5,272 nucleotides of DNA. It comes from Marinospirillum sp. (GTDB lineage: Bacteria > Pseudomonadota > Gammaproteobacteria > Pseudomonadales > Halomonadaceae). Both the position numbers and the translations under genes were made by a program. Positions 1-5,272 of this stretch are shown here, piece by piece (the stretch's first letter is position 1; every line of letters begins with the position of its first letter). The stretch lies in assembly GCF_014859565.1 (NCBI RefSeq), contig NZ_JACUUA010000219.1:1-5272 (forward strand), in the 5' to 3' direction. The notes below the pieces were generated by a model, which was given only the letters and a program-made list of their open reading frames with translations, did no database searches and was not told the DNA's origin.

Positions 1-15
1 ATTACTGTCATGAAG

Positions 16-46
16 GTTAATTTGTTACACTTCAACGAATATCAAC
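16..46. promoter_or_regulatory. Possible operator/promoter region of the TetR-family gene
   Basis: The 69 bases before the TetR-family gene contain GTT half-sites at 16-18 and 24-26 and AAC half-sites at 34-36 and 44-46, roughly symmetric around position 30. TCAAC is also repeated exactly at 32-36 and 42-46, one helical turn (10 bp) apart. A weak promoter pair, TTGTTA (22-27) and ACTTAT (45-50) with 17-bp spacing, overlaps these elements. TetR-family repressors commonly bind imperfect palindromes over their own promoter, so autoregulation is a reasonable inference. The matches are short and the region is AT-rich, so chance is a real alternative. Confidence 0.25.
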
Positions 47-69
47 TTATTTCCACCCAGTAAGGCTCA

Positions 70-696
70 GTGAACCGTATGACTCCATCAACATCTTCTT
101 CCTGTCTGAACAAGCGACAAAAGATCATTCAGGCTGCATCTGAAGCCTTTCTGCAAAATGGTTACCAGAATGCCAGCATGGAAAATATTGCGGCTCTGGC
201 AGGTGTTGCCAAACAAACACTCTATAACCACTTTGGCAACAAAGATGCCTTGTTTGTTGCTGTTGTGGATCGGATGTGTGCCTGTGAAGACGAGCAGATG
301 CGCTCCACTGCCATCAGCAGCAAAAATGTCGAAGAGGTATTACAGCAATATGCCGTGCGCAAACTTGCAGATCTGACTTCGATAGAAAATACGTCCATGT
401 TCCGCATGATGATTGCAGAGGCAATACGTTTTCCAGATCTTGGTGAAATGTTCTTCCGTGAAGGGCTGGAAAAAGACCGGCAGCTGCTGGTTGACTTTCT
501 TACCCGCCAGAAACAGGCCGGCCACCTGAATATCGATGATCCGGAAATGGCTGCCCTGTTTTTTCAGGGCGCCTTGAATGCTTATTTCCGTCCCAAGTTC
601 ATCATGACCGGCAGAGCCTCCAGCAAGGAGGAGATACAGAAATACGGAGATTACTGTATCGAAAAATTCCTCATGTTATACCGGGTCACCCCATAA
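70..696 (+). CDS. TetR/AcrR-family transcriptional repressor with AefR-like C-terminal domain
   Basis: This is a one-component DNA-binding regulator of 208 residues, a normal TetR-family length. The N-terminal helix-turn-helix domain covers about residues 15-62. It shows the family pattern: a first helix K-I-I-Q-A-A-x-E-A-F, then G-Y at 31-32, the HTH proper at about 36-56 ([16 protein letters not shown]) and K-D-A-L-F at 58-62. The C-terminal ligand/dimer half has R-M-M-I-A-E-A-x-R-F-P (112-122), typical of AefR/AcrR-like repressors, many of which control efflux or membrane-stress genes. The ligand and targets cannot be read from the sequence. The start is uncertain: the GTG at 70 has TAAGG (61-65) only 4 nt upstream, while an in-frame ATG at 79 lies 13 nt from it. 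The residues before the HTH are Ser/Thr-rich and probably disordered. The 3' end overlaps rimO, convergently, by 21 bp. The family call is firm; the specific function is unknown. Confidence 0.93.
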   Translation: MNRMTPSTSSSCLNKRQKIIQAASEAFLQNGYQNASMENIAALAGVAKQTLYNHFGNKDALFVAVVDRMCACEDEQMRSTAISSKNVEEVLQQYAVRKLADLTSIENTSMFRMMIAEAIRFPDLGEMFFREGLEKDRQLLVDFLTRQKQAGHLNIDDPEMAALFFQGALNAYFRPKFIMTGRASSKEEIQKYGDYCIEKFLMLYRVTP

Positions 697-2016
697 ATCG
701 TGCTCATCCGCATCCGTGACCCGCACTTGTAAGCGCTGCCCCGGCTTCAGGTGTGTGGCACCCAGCAGATAAATCTGACCGTCAATTTCCGGCGCATCGG
801 CCTGAGTGCGGGCTGCTGCGCCATCTTCGCCCACCTCGTCCACCAACACTTCCAGGGTTGTACCAATTTTGCGTTGCAGTTTAGCTGCACTGATCTGAGC
901 CTGTTTTTCCATAAACCTTGCCAAACGCTCCTCTTTCACTTCTTCCGGCACGGCACCAGGCAGGGCATTGGCACTGGCACCTTCAACGGGTGAATAGGTA
1001 AAACAACCCACCCGATCCAGCTGAGCTTCATCAAGGAAATCCAGCAGGTATTCAAACTGGGATTCAGTTTCACCGGGGAAACCAACAATAAAGGTTGAAC
1101 GCAAGGTGATATCCGGACAGATATTCCGCCAGCTGTGAATCCGTTCCAGTGTTTTTTCACTGGCTGCAGGGCGTTTCATGGCACGCAGTACATCTGGATG
1201 GGCATGCTGGAAGGGAATATCCAGATAAGGAAGAATCAAACCTTCAGCCATCAAGGGGGTGATGTCGTCCACATGCGGATAGGGATATACATAATGCAGG
1301 CGTACCCAACTGCCCAGCTGCCCCAGCTCCTGACAGAGCTCTTTCATGCGAGTCTTGACCGGACGCCCCTGATGAAAACCAGTGCGGTATTTCAGATCCA
1401 GCCCATAAGCGCTGGTATCCTGAGAAACCACCAGCAGCTCCTGCACGCCGGACTTCACCAGACGTTCTGCTTCATCCAGCACTTCCCCAATGGGTCGGGA
1501 TACCAGATCACCACGCAGTGAAGGAATAATACAAAAACTGCAGCGGTGGTTACAGCCTTCAGAAATCTTCAGATATGAATAATGACGTGGTGTCAGCTTG
1601 ATGCCTTGAGGCGGCAGCAGATCAACATAGGGATCATGATTTTTGGACGGTGGCAGGTGCTGATGCACCGCATTAACCACCTGTTCATACTGCTGCGGCC
1701 CGGTAACGGCCAGCACCTGTGGATGCAGCTCACGGATGTGTGCTTCATCAACACCCATACAGCCAGTCACAATCACCTTGCCGTTTTCATGCAGAGCTTC
1801 ACCAATAGCTTCCAGAGATTCAGCCTTGGCTGCATCAATAAAACCACAGGTGTTCACCACCACCAGATCAGCATCCTCATAACTGGACACCAGATCATAA
1901 CCCTCCCCGCGCAGTTGGGTCAGAATACGCTCTGAGTCAACAAGCGCCTTGGGGCAACCGAGGCTGATAAAACCGACTTTGGGATTGGATACTGCTGGAT
2001 TGGAGCTGGAGGACAT
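676..2016 (-). CDS. rimO: Ribosomal protein S12 methylthiotransferase RimO
   Basis: RimO is a cytosolic radical-SAM enzyme that adds a methylthio group to the beta carbon of a conserved aspartate (Asp88/89) of ribosomal protein S12. The 446 residues match the family length (about 440 in E. coli). The N-terminal methylthiotransferase domain (about 13-130) carries the three cysteines for the auxiliary 4Fe-4S cluster: Cys21 (S-L-G-C-P-K), Cys57 (N-T-C-G-F-I) and Cys86 (V-T-G-C-M-G). The radical-SAM domain follows (about 140-370) with the CxxxCxxC motif Cys155/Cys159/Cys162 in [13 protein letters not shown]-terminal TRAM domain (about 380-446) ends in D-L-W-G. The S-L-G-C-P-K and D-L-W-G signatures favour RimO over the tRNA enzyme MiaB. 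The ATG at 2016 is the only plausible start, since the next Met lies beyond Cys86, but no Shine-Dalgarno sequence precedes it. The gene is transcribed alone, divergent from gacA and convergent with the TetR-family gene. Confidence 0.98.
   Translation of the reverse strand: MSSSSNPAVSNPKVGFISLGCPKALVDSERILTQLRGEGYDLVSSYEDADLVVVNTCGFIDAAKAESLEAIGEALHENGKVIVTGCMGVDEAHIRELHPQVLAVTGPQQYEQVVNAVHQHLPPSKNHDPYVDLLPPQGIKLTPRHYSYLKISEGCNHRCSFCIIPSLRGDLVSRPIGEVLDEAERLVKSGVQELLVVSQDTSAYGLDLKYRTGFHQGRPVKTRMKELCQELGQLGSWVRLHYVYPYPHVDDITPLMAEGLILPYLDIPFQHAHPDVLRAMKRPAASEKTLERIHSWRNICPDITLRSTFIVGFPGETESQFEYLLDFLDEAQLDRVGCFTYSPVEGASANALPGAVPEEVKEERLARFMEKQAQISAAKLQRKIGTTLEVLVDEVGEDGAAARTQADAPEIDGQIYLLGATHLKPGQRLQVRVTDADEHDLWGDPV
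682..723. repeat. Perfect 8-bp inverted repeat across the tetR-rimO convergent junction
   Basis: CGGGTCAC at 682-689 and GTGACCCG at 716-723 are exact reverse complements separated by 26 nt. The left arm lies in the last codons of both overlapping genes; the right arm lies in the last third of the rimO TRAM-domain coding sequence and just past the TetR-family stop codon. The arms do not extend and there is no adjacent T-run on either strand, so it is not a standard intrinsic terminator. It could fold in both convergent transcripts, serve as a protein-binding site, or be a coincidence of coding constraint. A tandem CATCCG (705-710, 711-716) lies in the loop and reaches the first base of the right arm. 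Confidence 0.6.
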
Positions 2017-2021
2017 GAATG

Positions 2022-2052
2022 ATTACACTGTAGTGGGTGAACAAGTGGACAA
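2022..2052 (-). promoter_or_regulatory. Candidate rimO promoter adjoining its start codon
   Basis: Read on the minus strand, TGTAAT (2027-2022, five of six matches to a sigma-70 -10 box) lies 5 nt before the rimO ATG. TTGTCC (2052-2047, four of six to a -35 box) lies 19 bp upstream of it. A start about seven bases past the -10 would fall at or beside the ATG, giving a leaderless or nearly leaderless message. The 19-bp spacer is longer than optimal, and the box overlaps a small CACT-GT-AGTG palindrome (2026-2035). This is a prediction by eye; a promoter further upstream in the 120-bp gap is equally possible. Confidence 0.3.
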
Positions 2053-2085
2053 TTCTACCTTTTAACCGCAGCAGGCAACAGCCTC

Positions 2086-2129
2086 TTCTGATATTCTGAT
2101 TTTATATAAAAGCCTGAGCCAAAAGGTGG
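2086..2129 (+). promoter_or_regulatory. gacA upstream region: tandem 7-mer, AT palindrome (possible -10) and ribosome binding site
   Basis: TTCTGAT occurs twice in tandem (2086-2092 and 2094-2100) with one base between. It is followed directly by TTTTATATAAAA (2100-2111), a perfect 12-bp palindrome containing TATATA and TATAAA, which resemble a -10 box. No good -35 hexamer sits 16-18 bp upstream, so if this is the promoter it probably needs an activator or is weak. AAGGTGG at 2123-2129 is a good Shine-Dalgarno sequence, 7 nt before the GTG at 2137, and it fixes that start. Confidence 0.45.
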
Positions 2130-2136
2130 AACAAAA

Positions 2137-2775
2137 GTGACTCGAGTACTGATTGTTGATGATCATGAACTGGTAAGAACCGGTATTGAGAGGGTTTTGG
2201 CAGATACCGAAGGTATTGAGGTGGTTGGTCAAGCCTGTGATGGTGAAAAAGCTATAACCATGGCGCGAGATCTGGCACCAGACATCGTACTGATGGATGT
2301 CAAAATGCCCGGCATTGGTGGTGTAGAAGCCACCCGCAAAATCACCCGCAGCAACCCGGACGTTTATGTGATTGGATTAACCGCCAGTGGTGACAACACC
2401 TTTGTGCAACGCCTGCTGCAAGCCGGTGCACGTGGTTATCTGACCAAGGGTACCAGTTTTGAGGAGGTAGTGCGTGCGATACGCCTGGTTGCCTCTGGTC
2501 AGCATTATGTTGATCCTACGCTGGCTAGTGGTTTGCTGGTTCGCGATCCACAAAACAGCAGCAATCCCTTTGATCAGCTGTCGGATCGTGAAATGCAGGT
2601 AACACTGATGATTGTGAACTGTCAAAAGGTACAAGAAATTGCCGACAGCCTGTTTGTCAGCCCCAGAACCGTCAACACCTACCGTTACCGGATTTTTGAA
2701 AAGCTGGGTGTGCGTAATGATGTTGAGCTGACACATCTGGCCATGCGCCATAAACTGGTTGATGTTACTGATTAA
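2137..2775 (+). CDS. gacA: GacA/UvrY response regulator (FixJ/NarL family, LuxR-type HTH)
   Basis: This is the cytosolic DNA-binding partner of the membrane histidine kinase GacS/BarA. When phosphorylated, the family activates small RNA genes (rsm/csr type) that titrate RsmA/CsrA. The 212 residues match the family. The receiver domain (about 1-120) has the acidic pair Asp8-Asp9, the phospho-acceptor Asp54 in L-M-D-V-K-M-P-G, the switch Thr82 and the conserved Lys104 in L-T-K-G. The LuxR-type HTH (about 145-208) starts with F-D-x-L-S-D-R-E and has its recognition helix around S-P-R-T-V-N-T-Y-R (175-183). The I-V-N-C-Q-K-V-Q stretch (159-166) and position directly upstream of uvrC are typical of GacA/UvrY and separate it from other NarL-family regulators. 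It starts with GTG, supported by a strong Shine-Dalgarno sequence. The sensor kinase and target RNAs are not in the window. Residues 85-90, between the switch Thr and the end of the receiver, are less conserved in the family, and nothing essential is missing. Confidence 0.96.
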   Translation: MTRVLIVDDHELVRTGIERVLADTEGIEVVGQACDGEKAITMARDLAPDIVLMDVKMPGIGGVEATRKITRSNPDVYVIGLTASGDNTFVQRLLQAGARGYLTKGTSFEEVVRAIRLVASGQHYVDPTLASGLLVRDPQNSSNPFDQLSDREMQVTLMIVNCQKVQEIADSLFVSPRTVNTYRYRIFEKLGVRNDVELTHLAMRHKLVDVTD

Positions 2776-2785
2776 CCACAGGTTA
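2773..2785 (+). repeat. Small inverted repeat over the gacA stop codon
   Basis: TAACC (2773-2777) and GGTTA (2781-2785) can pair as a 5-bp stem with a 3-nt loop that includes the gacA stop codon. There is no following U-run and the stem is A/T-closed, so it is too weak to act as an intrinsic terminator. At most it might affect gacA termination or mRNA processing before uvrC. Confidence 0.25.
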
Positions 2786-2810
2786 TTGTCACTGAATCGA
2801 GAAACCGGCT

Positions 2811-4649
2811 GTGTCTGCATCTCCTGTATCAACTTTTGACTCCAAAGCCTTCTTGCAACAGGCCACCCAGGCACCGGGCATTTATCAGATGTTTGCTGCC
2901 GACGGAAAAATCCTTTACGTCGGCAAAGCCCGCAATCTGAAAAACCGGTTATCCAGCTATTTTCGCAGCTCCGGGTTAACGCTCAAAACTCAGGCACTGG
3001 TCAGCAGAATTGCCAGTGTTGAAGTCACCATTACCCGCACAGAAACCGAAGCCCTGTTGCTGGAACAGAATTTGATCAAGGCTTTAAAACCGCCGTTTAA
3101 CATTTTGCTGCGTGATGACAAATCCTACCCTTTTTTGCATTTCTCGGATCATGCCTGGCCTGCGCTGAGTATCAAACGAACACGCCATCAACGTGGACCA
3201 GGACAATGGTTTGGCCCCTACCCCAGTGCCAGCGTGGTGCGAGAAACCCTGCAACTGCTTTATCGGGTATTTCAGCTACGCCAGTGTGATGACACCACTT
3301 TCAGTAATCGCAGCCGCCCTTGTCTGCAGTATCAGATCAAACGCTGCTCAGCACCCTGTACCGGTGAAATCACTGCAGAAGCCTATGCTGATGATTTACA
3401 TCACGCCAAACTACTGCTGGAAGGAAAAAGCCAGCAGGTCACAGACTCACTCGCGGCCAAAATGGATGCTGCAGCAGCCGAGCTGAATTTTGAGCAGGCG
3501 GGATATTACCGGGATCAGATCCAGCAGTTACGACAGCTGCAATTACGCCAGGATGTAGATACCGGCATGGGTGACGCTGATATCTTTGCCCTTGCCACCG
3601 CTGAAGGTTATTGCTGCATTAGTTTGTTACAAGTGCGCGAAGGACGTTTGATCAGCACACGCCACTTCAATTTTGAAAATCCGCTGGATGCCAGTGAAGA
3701 ATCCACATTAACCGCCTTTGTTGCCCAGTATTATCTGGCACGCACCTCGTTGCCGCCGGCATCAGAAATATTATTAAGCCACGAACTCGAAGATACCGAC
3801 CTGTTGCAACAGGCTTTGAGTGAGCGTTTTGGCTTCAAATCAAGACTGGCACATCAGCTACGCAGTCAGCGTGCCCGCTGGCTGGATCTGGCAACAACCA
3901 ATGCTGAACAACAGTTATCTGGTTTTCGCAGCAAAAGTGATCAGCAGCAACAACGCATTACGGCATTACAAGCTGCACTGGGGTTGGAACAGCCCATCCA
4001 GCGTATGGAGTGTTTTGATATCAGCCACAGCCAGGGTGAAGCCACTGTGGCTTCCTGTGTTGTGTTTGATGAACAGGGTCCGCGCAAACAGGATTATCGC
4101 CGTTTTAACATTGAAGGTGTAACAGGTGGTGATGATTATGCCGCCATGGCTCAGGCCTTGCAGCGGCGCTACCGGCGTGTACAGTCCGGTGAGTTCACTG
4201 CACCCGATCTGTTGTTGGTAGATGGTGGCAAAGGCCAGTTAAATGCTGCCAGAGGCATTCTGGCCGAGCTAGGGTTAAGTGGCATTCTGCTACTTGGGGT
4301 GGCCAAGGGAACCACTCGTAAAGCCGGTCTGGAAACCCTGTTTCTGGAAACCACGGATCAACAGCTGGTGTTACCGGGGCACTCCCCTGCCCTGCATCTG
4401 ATCCAACAGATTCGTGATGAAGCTCACCGCTTTGCTATTACCGGACATCGCCAGCGGCGGGATAAAATTCGCAAGAACTCTACACTTGAAGACATCCCTG
4501 GCATCGGCCCCAAACGCCGCCAGGCCTTGTTACGGCACTTTGGTGGACGCAAGGCCATTGCTGAAGCTGGCATAGAGGATCTGTGTCGTGTCGACGGTAT
4601 AAATCGTGCGCTGGCAGAAGAAATTCATGCTACCCTTCACATCCATTAA
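2811..4649 (+). CDS. uvrC: UvrABC excinuclease subunit C
   Basis: UvrC is the nuclease that cuts on both sides of a DNA lesion after UvrA/UvrB have located it, in nucleotide excision repair. The 612 residues match the family (610 in E. coli). Domains in order: a GIY-YIG nuclease (about 20-100; G-I-Y 23-25, Y-V-G 36-38, Arg41) for the 3' incision; four cysteines at 159, 171, 179 and 183, whose 12/8/4 spacing matches the Fe-S cluster ligands known in UvrC; a UvrB-binding UVR helical hairpin (about 208-243); an RNase H-like endonuclease domain for the 5' incision, with Asp403 (F-D-I-S-H), Asp471 (V-D-G-G-K-G-Q) and His539 (E-A-H-R-F); and a C-terminal tandem helix-hairpin-helix (about 557-612; I-P-G-I-G-P-K-R). 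All key residues are present, so the enzyme should be active. The GTG start has only a weak GAGAAA (2799-2804), 6 nt upstream; the next Met (residue 27) is inside the nuclease domain. It lies 35 nt after gacA, probably in one transcript. No LexA box is visible. Confidence 0.98.
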   Translation: MSASPVSTFDSKAFLQQATQAPGIYQMFAADGKILYVGKARNLKNRLSSYFRSSGLTLKTQALVSRIASVEVTITRTETEALLLEQNLIKALKPPFNILLRDDKSYPFLHFSDHAWPALSIKRTRHQRGPGQWFGPYPSASVVRETLQLLYRVFQLRQCDDTTFSNRSRPCLQYQIKRCSAPCTGEITAEAYADDLHHAKLLLEGKSQQVTDSLAAKMDAAAAELNFEQAGYYRDQIQQLRQLQLRQDVDTGMGDADIFALATAEGYCCISLLQVREGRLISTRHFNFENPLDASEESTLTAFVAQYYLARTSLPPASEILLSHELEDTDLLQQALSERFGFKSRLAHQLRSQRARWLDLATTNAEQQLSGFRSKSDQQQQRITALQAALGLEQPIQRMECFDISHSQGEATVASCVVFDEQGPRKQDYRRFNIEGVTGGDDYAAMAQALQRRYRRVQSGEFTAPDLLLVDGGKGQLNAARGILAELGLSGILLLGVAKGTTRKAGLETLFLETTDQQLVLPGHSPALHLIQQIRDEAHRFAITGHRQRRDKIRKNSTLEDIPGIGPKRRQALLRHFGGRKAIAEAGIEDLCRVDGINRALAEEIHATLHIH

Positions 4650-4678
4650 TTAACGCTCTGAAAGCTAAGATAAAACCT

Positions 4679-5242
4679 ATGAACTTCCCAACTTTTCTGA
4701 CACTGCTACGTATCCTGGTCATTCCTTTGCTGGTGGTTATTTATTACCTGCCGCTACAAAGCAAATACCTGATCTGCGCCTTTTTATTCGGTGCTGCAGC
4801 TTTAACAGACTGGCTGGATGGTTATCTGGCACGTCGCTGGAACCAGATGACACCTTTTGGTGCCTTTCTCGACCCGGTGGCCGATAAACTGATTGTTGCC
4901 GTGGCGCTAGGTGTATTGATCGAAGCTCATGCCAGCTGGCTGATGACCTTACCGGCACTGGTGATCATCGGGCGTGAAATTGTGATCTCGGCGTTAAGAG
5001 AGTGGATGGCAGAAATCGGCAAGAGTGCCAGTGTAGCAGTAAGCTGGGTGGGTAAGGTCAAAACCACCTTTCAGATGATTTCTATTTTTATGCTGCTGTT
5101 GGTGCCGCCCGGCCACTGGATCGCCTGGTTAGGGTTGTTCATTCTTTATCTCTCAGCCTTGCTGACACTCTGGTCGATGATCAGTTACCTGCGTGCAGCC
5201 ATGCCGCACCTTCTGCCATCACCGGATCAGCAAAAAAGGTGA
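4679..5242 (+). CDS. pgsA: CDP-diacylglycerol-glycerol-3-phosphate 3-phosphatidyltransferase (PGP synthase)
   Basis: PgsA is an inner-membrane enzyme that joins CDP-diacylglycerol and sn-glycerol 3-phosphate to form phosphatidylglycerophosphate, the committed step to phosphatidylglycerol and cardiolipin. The 187 residues match the family (182 in E. coli). The complete CDP-alcohol phosphatidyltransferase motif is present: Asp44, Asp47, Gly48, Ala51, Arg52, Gly61, Asp65 and Asp69, in exact D-x2-D-G-x2-A-R-x8-G-x3-D-x3-D spacing. Hydrophobic membrane segments lie at about 7-26, 30-46, 70-82, 87-106, 130-143 and 147-170. G-R-E-I-V-I-S-A-L-R-E-W (98-109) and G-K-x-K-T (125-129) also fit PgsA. The N-terminus reads P-T-F-L-T-L-L-R where P-N-x-L-T-x-x-R is usual. 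The ATG at 4679 was chosen because the protein then begins at the conserved N-terminus; the frame is open back into uvrC but without family sequence. A weak TAAGA (4666-4670) lies 8 nt upstream. The gene starts 29 nt after the uvrC stop and is probably co-transcribed. Confidence 0.97.
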   Translation: MNFPTFLTLLRILVIPLLVVIYYLPLQSKYLICAFLFGAAALTDWLDGYLARRWNQMTPFGAFLDPVADKLIVAVALGVLIEAHASWLMTLPALVIIGREIVISALREWMAEIGKSASVAVSWVGKVKTTFQMISIFMLLLVPPGHWIAWLGLFILYLSALLTLWSMISYLRAAMPHLLPSPDQQKR

Positions 5243-5258
5243 CTGCTCCCCGCCCTAA

Positions 5259-5270
5259 GCGCTAAAGCGC
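5259..5270. repeat. Short GC-rich inverted repeat after pgsA, cut by the window edge
   Basis: GCGCT (5259-5263) and AGCGC (5266-5270) are perfect reverse complements with AA between them, 16 nt after the pgsA stop codon. As RNA, the practical fold is a 4-bp GCGC stem with a TAAA tetraloop. This could be the start of a terminator hairpin for the gacA-uvrC-pgsA transcript, but only 2 bases follow, so neither a longer stem nor a U-run can be checked. Confidence 0.3.
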
Positions 5271-5272
5271 CA

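Noticed and set aside
1..11. A divergent gene starting on the minus strand (CAT at 9-11)
   Set aside because: Only four codons at most would be visible, and no Shine-Dalgarno sequence precedes it. A divergent neighbour is plausible but cannot be supported from this window.
728..733. TGTAAG, the left half of the GacA binding motif (TGTAAG-N6-CTTACA)
   Set aside because: The right half is absent and the site is inside the rimO coding sequence.
1135..1935. Plus-strand open frames opposite rimO (1135-1521 and 1582-1935)
   Set aside because: They lie wholly antisense to a well-conserved gene, have no recognisable domain or supporting start signal, and their composition is explained by rimO codon use.
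2123..2129. RsmA/CsrA-type GGA site over the gacA ribosome binding site
   Set aside because: The sequence has a GGA core, but it lacks a full A-N-G-G-A context in a hairpin loop, and a purine-rich ribosome binding site explains it.
2017..2136. LexA (SOS) box upstream of gacA-uvrC
   Set aside because: I tested several CTG triplets here for CTG-N10-CAG, along with the 35-nt gap before uvrC and the region before the TetR gene. None gave the pattern.
2377..2874. Minus-strand 165-codon open frame opposite gacA and the start of uvrC
   Set aside because: It is antisense to two confidently identified genes, has no family resemblance that I recognise, and no plausible ribosome binding site was seen.
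4583..4678. A longer pgsA start inside uvrC at 4583
   Set aside because: The extra 32 residues are basic, Cys-rich uvrC shadow sequence. The conserved PgsA N-terminus begins at the ATG at 4679.
5232..5238. AAAAAAG slippery heptamer near the end of pgsA
   Set aside because: It is out of phase for a -1 shift (the frame splits it AA-AAA-AG), there is no downstream structure before the stop, and the gene reads through intact.

Overview
The window is ordinary bacterial chromosome carrying five intact protein-coding genes and almost no spare DNA. The order response regulator (gacA/uvrY) - uvrC - pgsA is a classic gammaproteobacterial cluster. The GacA-like protein resembles, from memory, Pseudomonas GacA more than enterobacterial UvrY (for example the P-F-D-x-L-S-x-R-E and M-I-V-N-C-Q-K-V-Q stretches). 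With the mid-range GC content, this suggests a gammaproteobacterium of the Pseudomonadales/Oceanospirillales kind. I cannot name the genus from sequence alone.

Layout. Positions 1-69 are a short upstream region with no obvious strong promoter but several GTT/AAC half-sites that could be an operator. Positions 70-696 (+) encode a TetR/AcrR-family repressor with an AefR-like C-terminal half. It runs tail to tail into rimO on the minus strand (2016 down to 676): the two reading frames overlap by 21 bp, and a perfect 8-bp inverted repeat spans the junction. Positions 2017-2136 are a divergent intergenic region between rimO and gacA, holding a 12-bp AT-only palindrome and a tandem 7-mer. Positions 2137-2775 (+) encode GacA, 2811-4649 (+) UvrC and 4679-5242 (+) PgsA. 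These three are spaced 35 and 29 nt apart with no convincing terminator between them, so they are probably co-transcribed. The last 30 bases hold only a small inverted repeat cut by the window edge; in related genomes tRNA genes often follow pgsA, but none is visible here.

Functionally the genes are mostly housekeeping: RimO modifies ribosomal protein S12, GacA is the response regulator of the Gac/Bar global post-transcriptional switch, UvrC is the dual-incision nuclease of nucleotide excision repair, and PgsA makes the precursor of phosphatidylglycerol. The regulator and the two downstream enzymes are linked by conserved position, not by a shared pathway. The TetR-family gene is the only likely accessory item; its targets are not in the window.

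I found no previously undescribed system. The items worth a second look are small: the convergent overlap with its inverted repeat, a rimO start that lacks a ribosome binding site and has a -10-like element next to it, and the repeat structure in the gacA upstream region.
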